Source: Lysobacterales bacterium
GTDB lineage: Bacteria; Pseudomonadota; Gammaproteobacteria; Xanthomonadales; Marinicellaceae
Length of the DNA: 8,215 nt
Assembly (NCBI GenBank): GCA_015494035.1
Contig: WGBZ01000310.1
Coordinates: forward strand, 1 to 8,215
Reading direction: 5' to 3'
Position numbers and translations under genes: made by a program. Below the pieces are notes generated by a model that made no database searches, had not been told where the DNA came from, and saw only the letters and a program-made list of their open reading frames with translations. Shown piece after piece: positions 1-7,162 of this stretch; position 1 is the first letter of the stretch, and each line of letters starts with the position of its first letter.

Positions 1-1433
1 AAAAAGAACGGGGCATTTCAGTCACCTCTTCAGTCATGCAGTTTCCCTACAAGGGCACCATCATGAACCTGCTGGACACGCCCGGTCACGCCGACTTTTC
101 CGAAGACACCTACCGCACCTTGACCGCTGTGGACTCAGCTTTGATGGTGATTGACTGCGCCAAGGGCGTGGAAGAACGCACCATTAAGCTGATGGAAGTT
201 TGCCGGCTGCGCACCACACCCATCTTCACCTTTATCAACAAGCTCGACCGTGAAGGTAAAGACCCCATTGAATTACTGGACGAAGTGGAAGAGGTACTGA
301 AAATCCGCTGTGCGCCCATTACCTGGCCCATTGGCATGGGCAAGCGACTCAAGGGCGTTTACCATTTCCTGCGCGATGAAATCCTGCTGTATGAATCGGG
401 CAAAAACTACGAAACCCAGCAAGCCACCGTTATCAAGGGATTGGACAATCCGGAGCTGGAACAGACTCTGGGCGCTGACAGTGCCGCTGAAATCCGCGAC
501 GAAGTGGAGCTGGTGCAAGGCGCCAGCCACGCCTTTGACAAGGACGCGTACCTGAACGGTGAACTGACACCTGTGTTTTTCGGTTCGGCCATCAACAATT
601 TCGGTGTCGAACCGTTACTGGATGCCTTTTCCGAGCACGCCCCGCCACCCCAGCCGCGTGACACCACCACCCGCACAGTCAAGCCGGAAGAACCAGCCTG
701 CACCGGATTTGTGTTCAAGATCCAGGCCAATATGGACCCCAAACACCGCGACCGCATCGCCTTCATGCGCATCTGTTCCGGGACATTCCGGCAAGGCATG
801 AAACTGAAAAACACCCGATTGGGGAAAGAGATCAAAATTCCCGACGCCCTCACCTTTTTGGCCTCACAACGGGAACACGTGGACACTGCCTATCCGGGTG
901 ACATTATCGGCATTCACAACCACGGCACCATCAGTATTGGCGACACGTTCACCGAAGGGGAAGACTTGCGGTTTACCGGCATTCCCAGCTTTGCACCGGA
1001 ACTGTTTCGCCGTGCCCGGCTGAAAGACCCGTTAAAACTCAAGCAGTTACACAAGGGACTGGAACAACTGTCCGAAGAAGGCGCCACACAGTTTTTCCGC
1101 CCCTTGATGAGCAACGACCTGATTCTCGGCGCCGTGGGCGTGTTGCAGTTCGACGTGGTGGCCCACCGCCTGAAAAGTGAATACGGGGTGGATGCCATTT
1201 TTGAAAACATCCCCATTGCCACCGCTCGCTGGGTTGACGCAGAAGACCCCAAGGCACTGGAACAATTCCGTAACAAGGCCATACAGAACCTGGCGCTGGA
1301 TGCCCATGGCCACCTGGTTTACCTGGCTCCCACCTACGCCAACCTGCGCCTGACCGAAGAACGATTCCCGGACATCCGCTTTCACAAAACCACCGAAACC
1401 CTGGCTGTCAACCCACAAAAACGCAAAGCCTGA
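1..1433 (+). CDS. prfC: Peptide chain release factor 3 (RF3), 5'-truncated by window edge
   Basis: RF3 is the cytoplasmic translational GTPase that removes RF1/RF2 from the ribosome after peptide release. The frame is open from the first base. The first full codon is at 3, and 11 residues ([11 protein letters not shown]) precede the internal Met at 36, so that Met is not the start. By comparison with the remembered E. coli protein, about 63 N-terminal residues are missing, including the P-loop. In the 476 visible residues I see RGIS (switch I/G2 region, 3-6), DTPGH (G3, 25-29) and NKLD (G4, 79-82). The RF3-typical stretches [40 protein letters not shown] and [11 protein letters not shown] follow. 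The C-terminus ends in a basic tail (NPQKRKA) about ten residues longer than in E. coli. TGA is at 1431-1433. The truncation is an edge effect and no frameshift is seen. Identification is very secure. Confidence 0.97.
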   Translation, partial: KERGISVTSSVMQFPYKGTIMNLLDTPGHADFSEDTYRTLTAVDSALMVIDCAKGVEERTIKLMEVCRLRTTPIFTFINKLDREGKDPIELLDEVEEVLKIRCAPITWPIGMGKRLKGVYHFLRDEILLYESGKNYETQQATVIKGLDNPELEQTLGADSAAEIRDEVELVQGASHAFDKDAYLNGELTPVFFGSAINNFGVEPLLDAFSEHAPPPQPRDTTTRTVKPEEPACTGFVFKIQANMDPKHRDRIAFMRICSGTFRQGMKLKNTRLGKEIKIPDALTFLASQREHVDTAYPGDIIGIHNHGTISIGDTFTEGEDLRFTGIPSFAPELFRRARLKDPLKLKQLHKGLEQLSEEGATQFFRPLMSNDLILGAVGVLQFDVVAHRLKSEYGVDAIFENIPIATARWVDAEDPKALEQFRNKAIQNLALDAHGHLVYLAPTYANLRLTEERFPDIRFHKTTETLAVNPQKRKA

Positions 1434-1535
1434 GCCGGAACATGCGTAATCTGACAGCGCAGTGAGAAACGGAAACCCGTGGCCAGCGACAGGCCATGAC
1501 TGAGTGAATTGAGGGCCCACTTAATAGCAACCAGA

Positions 1536-1577
1536 CACAAGACAGGGAAACGGTCAATGCCGTTTCCCTGTCTTGTG
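1536..1577. terminator. Perfect 18-bp inverted repeat, probable bidirectional terminator
   Basis: The left arm CACAAGACAGGGAAACGG (1536-1553) is exactly complementary to the right arm 1560-1577. The loop is the six bases TCAATG. It lies about 100 bases past the prfC stop codon and about 165 bases past the peptidase stop codon, between convergent genes. That is where a shared terminator is expected. No T-run follows on either strand, so it is not a canonical intrinsic terminator. It may act with Rho, as an RNA 3'-end stabiliser, or as a transcription roadblock. Confidence 0.6.
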
Positions 1578-1671
1578 AACTGAGAGGGGGAGAGTCCTGC
1601 TCTGAAAATACGCTCAAACCAGCCTTGTCACCTGGGAGCACCTGGCATTCCGCTAAAAGCTGGTACACCGG

Positions 1672-1734
1672 CCAAGAACCAAGAAACAGAACTCGTCACT
1701 GTTCTAGCCTTGACCGGTTGTGGCTTGTTCTTGG
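1672..1734 (-). other. Potential branched RNA structure just after the peptidase stop codon
   Basis: An outer 8-bp helix (CCAAGAAC 1672-1679 with GTTCTTGG 1727-1734) encloses two short helices: AGAAC 1688-1692 with GTTCT 1701-1705, and AGCC 1706-1709 with GGCT 1722-1725. The pairings are compatible and make a three-way-junction shape starting ten bases past the peptidase stop codon on the minus strand. There is no T-run. The inner helices are short enough to arise by chance. A 3'-end role is inference only. Confidence 0.3.
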
Positions 1735-1743
1735 AGAACTGTT

Positions 1744-3765
1744 TTACAAGCCTCCAGGACCACAGTCGTTTTTCAGAAAATCCAGCACTTCCCGGTACAG
1801 GGTTTCGTGATGGCGCGGGTACCAGGGCATCTGGTGAGGCATGTCTTTGATAATCTTCAAGCGCGCCGGAACTTTTGTTTTGACTTTCTTGTAAAAGTCC
1901 TTGGCGTGCCATGCGGGCGTGCGCACATCCCTGTCTCCAACAACCAGCAACACGGGAATCCCCGCCTTGTCAGTATTTTTCATGGGGTCCATGCCGTTGA
2001 CAGTACGCCCCTGGAGTATTCGCTGCAGGCGATTGCTGCTCCAGGCATTCCCGATTTTGGCCAGGTTGGTCACGGGCGCACCTGCAACAGCACATTGATA
2101 AGGGCTGTTTGGCCGAACGGTAGCCGCAGCCGCAGCAAACCCACCGTACGAATAGCCAAAGATGGCCAATCGGTTTTTGTCCGCAATGCCTTGTTCCACC
2201 AGCCACTGCGCACCATCATCCAGATCATCCTGCATGGCCTTGCCCCATTGTTGGTCTCCCGCTAACCAGAGTTTTCTACCTAGACCGCTGGAACCCCTGT
2301 ACTGGGGACGCAAGACCGCGTAGCCGCGGGAAGTCAAAAGGGGCACAAAGCCGGAGCCGTCCCAACCCATAAAATCGCGCGCCCAGGGACCGCCATGAGG
2401 CAGAACAATGGCCGGGATGGGGCCGTCTTCTTTTTTCCAGCCCGCTGGCAAGTCCAGTATGGCCGGAATTTTCATGCCATCACGTGCGGTGTAAATCACC
2501 CAACGTTGCTGCCCCAGATCCTTGGGATCAATATCCGGCCGCTGACTGCCGAGTTTCTTGACTTCTTTTCTGTTGGACAACAGATAATACGTTGGCGGGT
2601 GCTGGGCGCTTTCGGTCATAAACAGAACCCGGGACAAATCATTGTTGTAACCGGTAATGTGAACATTCTTGCCTGCATAGGCCTGCTTCAGGCCTTCATG
2701 GATGGACCGCATTTCCGGATCAACATAAATGGTCTCAACCTTCGGCCCCGCCACTGTGAACCCTAATAGCCGGTTGAAATTGGAGGGCTGACTGCCGAAT
2801 ATCAGGCGGGCAATGTCATATTTTGGGTGGCCGACCAAGGGTTCCTTGTCGAATTGACGGGTTTTCGGGTCATACATCCATGCCTTCACCGTGTCCGAGA
2901 ACTGGTTGCTGAGCACATAGTATTTGCCGGTTTTTTCATCATGGCCCACCACCGAGACAGTGTAGCGATCACCGAGTTTGGTTGTGAGCTTGTCATGAAC
3001 TTCAAATTCACCGGTTTTGGGGTCCCGAATTAAGACCTTTTGTTCAAAGTCGCCGCCAGCAACAGGTTCAATGGTCACGCGCGTGAGTACCTTGCCGTCG
3101 CGCGGATCAAAAAGTCCAGGAGCTGCCTTGCGGTTTTCCTTAATCAGGAAAGTGGATTTACCCGTTTTCAGGTTGTACAGGAAATAATCCGCCGAGCCAG
3201 TTATTCCGGTCACTTTACGGATAATGACATGTTCCGGATCCAGTGGCAAATTGCTGACCAGGCTGGCGCTCCCGGCAATATCCAGACAATGGCGCATTCG
3301 CTCGCCCATGCCAGTCTTGTTCACACCCTCGGCAAAGGCTTCGGTAAACTGCTTGTGGTTGGCGTCAGTCAGGTAGTTTTTAAAGACGAACGTTTTTGTG
3401 GAGCCACTGAAGTTTCCTTCGCCACAACCTGCCAGGGGGCCGGTCCACTCCTGCCGCCCTGTGACCAGCAATTTGCCGGCTTTTAGTGCATTCGCCGCAA
3501 TAAATTTCATTCGCTTGCCACTTGGAGTAATCACAGGACCCTTGGACATATTGTCCAGGTCCCAGGTTGCCAGGGCGGTTTCCCTGAAATTACTGCCAGG
3601 GGCAGCGACCAGCGCAACCAGATGCTTGCCATCGGCACTCATGGAAACCGAGTCGATGACCGGCACATGGGACAATGATTCAACCGGTATGGGTTTAGCG
3701 ATAACCTGTGCAGTCAGGAAAAGACAGGACAACAAAAAAACGGAGAGGAAACGGAAAGTAGTCAT
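1744..3765 (-). CDS. Exported S9 (prolyl oligopeptidase) family serine peptidase
   Basis: The protein has 673 residues. Residues 1-23 look like a signal peptide (MTTFRFL, a hydrophobic core, then a VIA-K site), so it should act in the periplasm or beyond. Residues about 24-410 are repeat-like beta-strand segments typical of the S9 propeller that gates substrate size. Residues about 420-673 form the alpha/beta hydrolase. It has an oxyanion-region PHGGPW (456-461), YRGSSG (489-494), nucleophile Ser539 in GYSYGG (537-542), acid Asp611 or Asp613 in GDRD, and probable His644 in MPHQ. All catalytic parts are present. The start at 3765 is chosen over an in-frame ATG at 3795 because GGAGAA lies six bases upstream and the signal peptide begins there. 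The gene follows the TonB receptor in the same direction after 94 bases containing a terminator. Peptide hydrolysis after receptor-mediated uptake is the likely role. The exact substrate is unknown. Confidence 0.92.
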   Translation of the reverse strand: MTTFRFLSVFLLSCLFLTAQVIAKPIPVESLSHVPVIDSVSMSADGKHLVALVAAPGSNFRETALATWDLDNMSKGPVITPSGKRMKFIAANALKAGKLLVTGRQEWTGPLAGCGEGNFSGSTKTFVFKNYLTDANHKQFTEAFAEGVNKTGMGERMRHCLDIAGSASLVSNLPLDPEHVIIRKVTGITGSADYFLYNLKTGKSTFLIKENRKAAPGLFDPRDGKVLTRVTIEPVAGGDFEQKVLIRDPKTGEFEVHDKLTTKLGDRYTVSVVGHDEKTGKYYVLSNQFSDTVKAWMYDPKTRQFDKEPLVGHPKYDIARLIFGSQPSNFNRLLGFTVAGPKVETIYVDPEMRSIHEGLKQAYAGKNVHITGYNNDLSRVLFMTESAQHPPTYYLLSNRKEVKKLGSQRPDIDPKDLGQQRWVIYTARDGMKIPAILDLPAGWKKEDGPIPAIVLPHGGPWARDFMGWDGSGFVPLLTSRGYAVLRPQYRGSSGLGRKLWLAGDQQWGKAMQDDLDDGAQWLVEQGIADKNRLAIFGYSYGGFAAAAATVRPNSPYQCAVAGAPVTNLAKIGNAWSSNRLQRILQGRTVNGMDPMKNTDKAGIPVLLVVGDRDVRTPAWHAKDFYKKVKTKVPARLKIIKDMPHQMPWYPRHHETLYREVLDFLKNDCGPGGL

Positions 3766-3771
3766 ATAACA

Positions 3772-3777
3772 TTCTCC
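3772..3777 (-). promoter_or_regulatory. Ribosome binding site of the S9 peptidase gene
   Basis: GGAGAA on the minus strand lies six bases before the ATG at 3763-3765. It decides the start: the alternative ATG at 3795 would add ten residues (MGRLCPGECY) ahead of an otherwise clean signal peptide and lies just past the terminator. Confidence 0.85.
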
Positions 3778-3801
3778 AGGGCATAAACGTCCCATTGAAA
3801 T

Positions 3802-3837
3802 AAAAAAGCTGGTGGTACCTGAGGCACCACCAGCTTT
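3802..3837 (-). terminator. Intrinsic terminator between the receptor and peptidase genes
   Basis: On the minus strand, AAAGCTGGTGGT (from 3837 to 3826) pairs perfectly with ACCACCAGCTTT (3816 to 3805). GG/CC pairs continue inward past one mismatch, and the RNA then runs into six T (3807 to 3802). This is a classic Rho-independent terminator. It begins 22 bases after the receptor stop codon and ends 36 bases before the peptidase ATG. That leaves little room for a separate full promoter, so peptidase transcription probably depends on read-through. Confidence 0.9.
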
Positions 3838-3859
3838 GAGTGTTAATCATGATGCCGTT

Positions 3860-6800
3860 TTAGAAACGGTAATTAAAACGCATGAAGTAAGTACGGCCTA
3901 ACAGGTCATACTGGGTGGCGGCAATGGGGACATTACCGCGACGTGCGGCCACACCACTGGACACAATATCCGGCTCGGCATCAAGCAGGTTCTTGATTCC
4001 GAACAATACGTCCCACTTGCTTTGTTGGTAAAGCACGGAAACATTGTGATAGACCGCTGAATCCATATAAATATCCCGGTAGGCCGGTGAAAAACCGAAG
4101 TAACTGGTTTCGGCGTCCACAAAGGGCGAATTGTCGGTACTGGAAATGTATTGCCAATAGTAGTTGAACTTCCAGTCAGCGCGGCTGAAGCTGGTGCGTA
4201 AATTGGCCACCACCTTTGGACTGCCGATGGTCCCTACATTGTCAACCGTGTCAAAACCCTGCACCTGATCAGGATCAAACAGGCGCTGGACATTTTCAAG
4301 GTTCCAGGTAGTTTGCAACTCCGTTTCCAGACGCCCGACATCCAGGTTATGGTGCCATAACAGGTTCAGATCAACTCCACGATACTTTTGCTTGTTAATG
4401 TTAATAAATGTATCGGTGACTGTCAGAATCTGGTTCGGGAACTGTGGATCGTCCCCTGGCGCCCGGGTAAACAGGTCACAGAAAGCATTGGGGAAATTTT
4501 CTGAGTTGTAGCAACCGGCAAGGATCGCACCGGGACCCAGTTGTGAGATCTGATTATTGACTTCGATGTCGATGTAGTCAATCGCCACACTCAGGTCGGT
4601 AAACTCCGGTGTCCACACCAAACCAAAAGTAAAGGCTTTGGAGGTTTCTGGCTCCAGATTGTCGGCACCGCCCCCGGAAATGACTGTTGCCGATGAGGTT
4701 GGGCCAGTGGGATAGTCCGGCGGAATGCCCTCTGCGGCGCAATTCTCGCGAATACGATCGTTGGTGCTTTCTCCCCAGTTGATGCAGGGGTCAATGGACA
4801 ATTGTCCAACAAAGGAGGTTTCATTGCCCAGAAACAGTTCAAACAGAGCTGGCGCACGATACGAGGTTCCGGCAGTTGAACGGAACATGAAAGTTGGAGT
4901 GACCCGCCATGCCATGCCTGCTTTCCAAACGGTATCACTGCCACCGACCTTATAGTCAAAGGCTCGTGCAGAAAGACTCAAAGTCAACTCTTCAACCGCT
5001 GGCAAACCGGCCAGCAAGGGAATTTCCGCCTCGGCAAAGATTTCGGCAACCTCGTTGGTTCCCTTGGTAACCAGGGCAGAGCTTTCACCCCAAAGGTCAC
5101 CACTTCTGGAGGCCTCACTGGGTTGGTCATCAATGCTGAAACGGCGATATTCAACCCCGGCTGCCATTGCCAGTGTGCCTGCTGGCAGCTCGGTCACGTC
5201 ACCGGAAAAGATGGCATTGACCTGGAACTGATCGTAAACCGTATTGCCTGTGTGATTGATGCCCACGGCATCGATCAGGGTAGCCATATCTTCGCCACTG
5301 AGAATGCCCGGTGAAAAATAATCCACCAACGGTGCATGAGCCTGCCCGCCTGGGAGTGAAACGTCAGCTGAGCGGGAGGCTGAAATGGAATTGCGCGAAT
5401 AATTGCCATCGGAATAGGAGTAAGAGCCGGTCACACGCCAGTTCCAGTATTTTTCTGTAGGCAAAACGCCTTCAAGCCCAGTGGAAAAATAGTAAAAGTC
5501 TACGTCCACCTCGGTGTTGGAGGGATACGGCATAACGGGTATGGAAGCGATCAAGCCGTTAAAGTATTCTGGATCGTCCTCGTAAGGGCGGAAGAAGGCA
5601 CTGCCGATAAGCGGAAAGAATTGACGCCAGTTCTTGGCTGTGGTTTTGCGGTTGCTGTAAAGGAAATCCGCGTCCCAGTCGGAGCCACCAAACGCATCCA
5701 GATTATAATCAAAGGTGGCATAAACGTTTAAACGTTCCTGTTTATTGATGGCGTACTCGGATTGGGTAAATTCACCCGTGAGCACGTCGTTGTAAAACGC
5801 CACCCCTCCTTCATCATCATAACGGCCATTTTCCCGTGGGCGGTAACCGGGAATTGGCCCAATGGTGGTGCCGTCCCAGGAGGGAACCAGGCGAGTGCCT
5901 TCGACCAGATCAAGTATGGTGTTGTAGTACAGGTTTTGACAACCGGAAAGCCTTGTGCCTGCGGTAATCGAGCGGTCTTCCCGATCAATATTATTTCCCT
6001 GCGCATCTGTGTAAAGGTCACGCGGACAGGACAAGAAATCACGCTCACCAATTTTCAGTGGCTCACGATATTGCCACTGGGCCGCTATCGTGGCATTACC
6101 CTTGTCAAAGTTCCACCCGTTAATAAAGCCAAGGCGATACATTTCACCGCCTCCAGCTTCTGGCAACTCGGTTAAGGCATTGACTTCAAAACCGTCCACT
6201 TGGCGACGGGTGATGATATTGGCCACACCGGCGACCGCATCGGAACCATAAATGGATGAGCTGCCATCCAGAACCAGTTCGACGCGTTGAACAGCGATTT
6301 CAGGCAAGGTCGCCAGATCCAGCGACTGGGTTTGTCCACGAACACCACTGCCCCCTGTACGGCGGCCATTGAGCAAGACCAATGTGCGCGTTGCACCCAG
6401 GCCGCGCAGATCCAAAGTCTGAACACCGGTACCGCCCTGGATTACAAAACCGTTAAACTGGTTATTGAGCTGTGTTGTGCCTGCTGCTACGGTACTGCCC
6501 TGCAGGATATCAGCCATTTCCAGCTGACCGACCTGAGCCTGTGTGTCAGCGTTAATAATCTGAACCGGAGAGGTTGAAACAAAATCTTCGCGCTTGATCA
6601 ACGAACCGGTGACTTCAACACGTCCCAGATCAACACTTTTGTTTTGCTCCTGGCTGCTTTCATTTTTTTTCTTATCTTTGTCTTCTTTGTCTTTTTTTTC
6701 TTTTCTTGCAGCTTCTGCCTCGTTCTTTGTGGCCACGTCAGATTGATTGCCGCTGTTAGCAGATTGCGAATTATCCTGTGCTCCGGCCTGGGCAGAAAGC

Positions 6801-6871
6801 ACTGATAATGAGGCGACCAGCAGAACGACCTTCCAACGTGAGGGCGACTCTTGCATGTCTTGAGTTTTCAT
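3860..6871 (-). CDS. TonB-dependent outer-membrane receptor
   Basis: This 1003-residue receptor imports a ligand across the outer membrane using TonB energy. Residues 1-31 are a signal peptide ending AQAGA. A Gln/Asn/Ser-rich then Lys/Asp/Glu-rich linker follows (about 32-80) in place of an STN domain. The plug runs from about 85 to 222: VEVTGSLIKR at 85-94, LRGLGATRTLVLLNGRR at 155-171, then YGSDAVAGVANIITRR at 208-223. The rest is a beta-barrel with aromatic-rich strands, ending GRTYFMRFNYRF with the terminal Phe typical of BAM substrates. Six cysteines fall in three close pairs (282/311, 696/711, 787/798), probably loop disulfides. The start at 6871 is preferred over an in-frame ATG at 6943: GGAGAG lies six bases upstream and the signal peptide begins there. 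The downstream exported S9 peptidase suggests a peptide ligand, which is inference. Confidence 0.95.
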   Translation of the reverse strand: MKTQDMQESPSRWKVVLLVASLSVLSAQAGAQDNSQSANSGNQSDVATKNEAEAARKEKKDKEDKDKKKNESSQEQNKSVDLGRVEVTGSLIKREDFVSTSPVQIINADTQAQVGQLEMADILQGSTVAAGTTQLNNQFNGFVIQGGTGVQTLDLRGLGATRTLVLLNGRRTGGSGVRGQTQSLDLATLPEIAVQRVELVLDGSSSIYGSDAVAGVANIITRRQVDGFEVNALTELPEAGGGEMYRLGFINGWNFDKGNATIAAQWQYREPLKIGERDFLSCPRDLYTDAQGNNIDREDRSITAGTRLSGCQNLYYNTILDLVEGTRLVPSWDGTTIGPIPGYRPRENGRYDDEGGVAFYNDVLTGEFTQSEYAINKQERLNVYATFDYNLDAFGGSDWDADFLYSNRKTTAKNWRQFFPLIGSAFFRPYEDDPEYFNGLIASIPVMPYPSNTEVDVDFYYFSTGLEGVLPTEKYWNWRVTGSYSYSDGNYSRNSISASRSADVSLPGGQAHAPLVDYFSPGILSGEDMATLIDAVGINHTGNTVYDQFQVNAIFSGDVTELPAGTLAMAAGVEYRRFSIDDQPSEASRSGDLWGESSALVTKGTNEVAEIFAEAEIPLLAGLPAVEELTLSLSARAFDYKVGGSDTVWKAGMAWRVTPTFMFRSTAGTSYRAPALFELFLGNETSFVGQLSIDPCINWGESTNDRIRENCAAEGIPPDYPTGPTSSATVISGGGADNLEPETSKAFTFGLVWTPEFTDLSVAIDYIDIEVNNQISQLGPGAILAGCYNSENFPNAFCDLFTRAPGDDPQFPNQILTVTDTFININKQKYRGVDLNLLWHHNLDVGRLETELQTTWNLENVQRLFDPDQVQGFDTVDNVGTIGSPKVVANLRTSFSRADWKFNYYWQYISSTDNSPFVDAETSYFGFSPAYRDIYMDSAVYHNVSVLYQQSKWDVLFGIKNLLDAEPDIVSSGVAARRGNVPIAATQYDLLGRTYFMRFNYRF
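6663..6711 (-). repeat. A-rich low-complexity tract encoding a charged linker, with two A8 runs
   Basis: The coding strand is almost all A and G here and encodes RKEKKDKEDKDKKKN between the receptor's signal peptide and plug. Two uninterrupted runs of eight A sit at 6663-6670 and 6692-6699. Nearly all lysines use AAA. The charged linker probably spans the periplasm between the processed N-terminus and the plug. Confidence 0.85.
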
Positions 6872-6877
6872 AAGGTT

Positions 6878-6883
6878 CTCTCC
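6878..6883 (-). promoter_or_regulatory. Ribosome binding site of the receptor gene
   Basis: GGAGAG on the minus strand lies six bases before the ATG at 6869-6871. It fixes the start at the beginning of the signal peptide rather than 24 codons earlier. Confidence 0.85.
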
Positions 6884-6971
6884 AGTTAAAACCAGCCAAA
6901 TATCTGTCAGTGAAATTAATGCAGAACCATCAGCAGCAACCAATGGTCAAAAAGCATCCTGATCCAGCAGT

Positions 6972-6992
6972 TTGTTAACAAGTCGTTAACAA
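6972..6992. promoter_or_regulatory. Operator-like tandem repeat GTTAACAA, 11-bp period
   Basis: GTTAACAA occurs at 6974-6981 and again at 6985-6992, exactly 11 bp apart, so both copies face the same side of the helix. The first copy lies inside the perfect palindrome TTGTTAACAA (6972-6981); the second has the palindromic core GTTAAC. The pair lies about 12-32 bases after the predicted receptor transcription start, a position that suits a repressor. The regulator is unknown. Confidence 0.5.
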
Positions 6993-7009
6993 CCCGCCTA
7001 GTTTTTCAG

Positions 7010-7038
7010 TTTATAACGAATTGCCCCCCCTATGTCAA
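7010..7038 (-). promoter_or_regulatory. Sigma-70-like promoter of the receptor gene
   Basis: On the minus strand, TTGACA (7038 to 7033, a perfect -35) is followed by a 17-base spacer and TATAAA (7015 to 7010, five of six -10 matches). The spacer contains seven consecutive G (7030 to 7024). The predicted transcription start is near 7003, giving a leader of about 130 bases before the receptor ATG. Confidence 0.75.
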
Positions 7039-7130
7039 CTTTATATAACCGACCTGCCATCGACAAAACAGCTATGAATAGACCAGCCTCTCAACACAGG
7101 GAAGAAACAGGTCATTCGTCCTCTTCGTTA

Positions 7131-7162
7131 GTCGTTGCCTGGAAAATCGTTTATGCAACGAC
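7131..7162. repeat. 8-bp inverted repeat between the MAPEG and receptor genes
   Basis: GTCGTTGC (7131-7138) and GCAACGAC (7155-7162) are perfectly complementary around a 16-base spacer. It lies about 95 bases upstream of the receptor -35 box and 73 bases past the MAPEG stop codon. It could be a hairpin ending the MAPEG transcript, though no T-run follows, or a binding site for a dimeric regulator. Confidence 0.4.

Larger units (their letters stand above)
1434..1743. other. Convergent intergenic region between prfC and the S9 peptidase gene
   Basis: These 310 bases separate the stop codons of two genes that face each other. I see no convincing coding sequence. They contain a perfect 18-bp inverted repeat (1536-1577), a weaker TGGCC/GGCCA hairpin around 1480-1497, and a foldable segment next to the peptidase stop codon (1672-1734). 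The likely role is to end transcription from both sides. Confidence 0.7.

Noticed and set aside
36..38. ATG at 36 as the start of the RF3 gene
   Set aside because: The frame is open to the left edge and the preceding codons give [11 protein letters not shown], which is conserved RF3 sequence. The gene begins outside the window.
407..886. Minus-strand frame of 159 codons opposite prfC
   Set aside because: It is an antisense shadow of RF3. The Ser/Arg/Cys-rich composition is typical of such shadows.
1..1433. prfC as a truncated pseudogene
   Set aside because: The missing N-terminus coincides exactly with the window edge and the remaining frame is intact with conserved motifs.
3040..3486. Plus-strand frame of 148 codons opposite the peptidase gene
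   Set aside because: It lies wholly antisense to a well-supported gene and its translation shows no family features.
3766..3795. Ten-residue longer start of the S9 peptidase (ATG at 3795)
   Set aside because: No suitable ribosome site, and it would place MGRLCPGECY before a clean signal peptide. The ATG at 3765 has GGAGAA at ideal spacing.
5762..6175. Plus-strand frame of 137 codons opposite the receptor gene
   Set aside because: It is antisense to the conserved receptor coding sequence, with no plausible domain in its translation.
6872..6943. 24-residue longer start of the receptor (ATG at 6943)
   Set aside because: The extension would bury the signal peptide, and the ATG at 6871 has a strong, well-spaced GGAGAG.
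6972..6992. GTTAACAA pair as a TrpR operator
   Set aside because: Only the GTTAAC core is shared. The CTAG half-sites that define TrpR operators are absent, and tryptophan control makes no obvious sense here.
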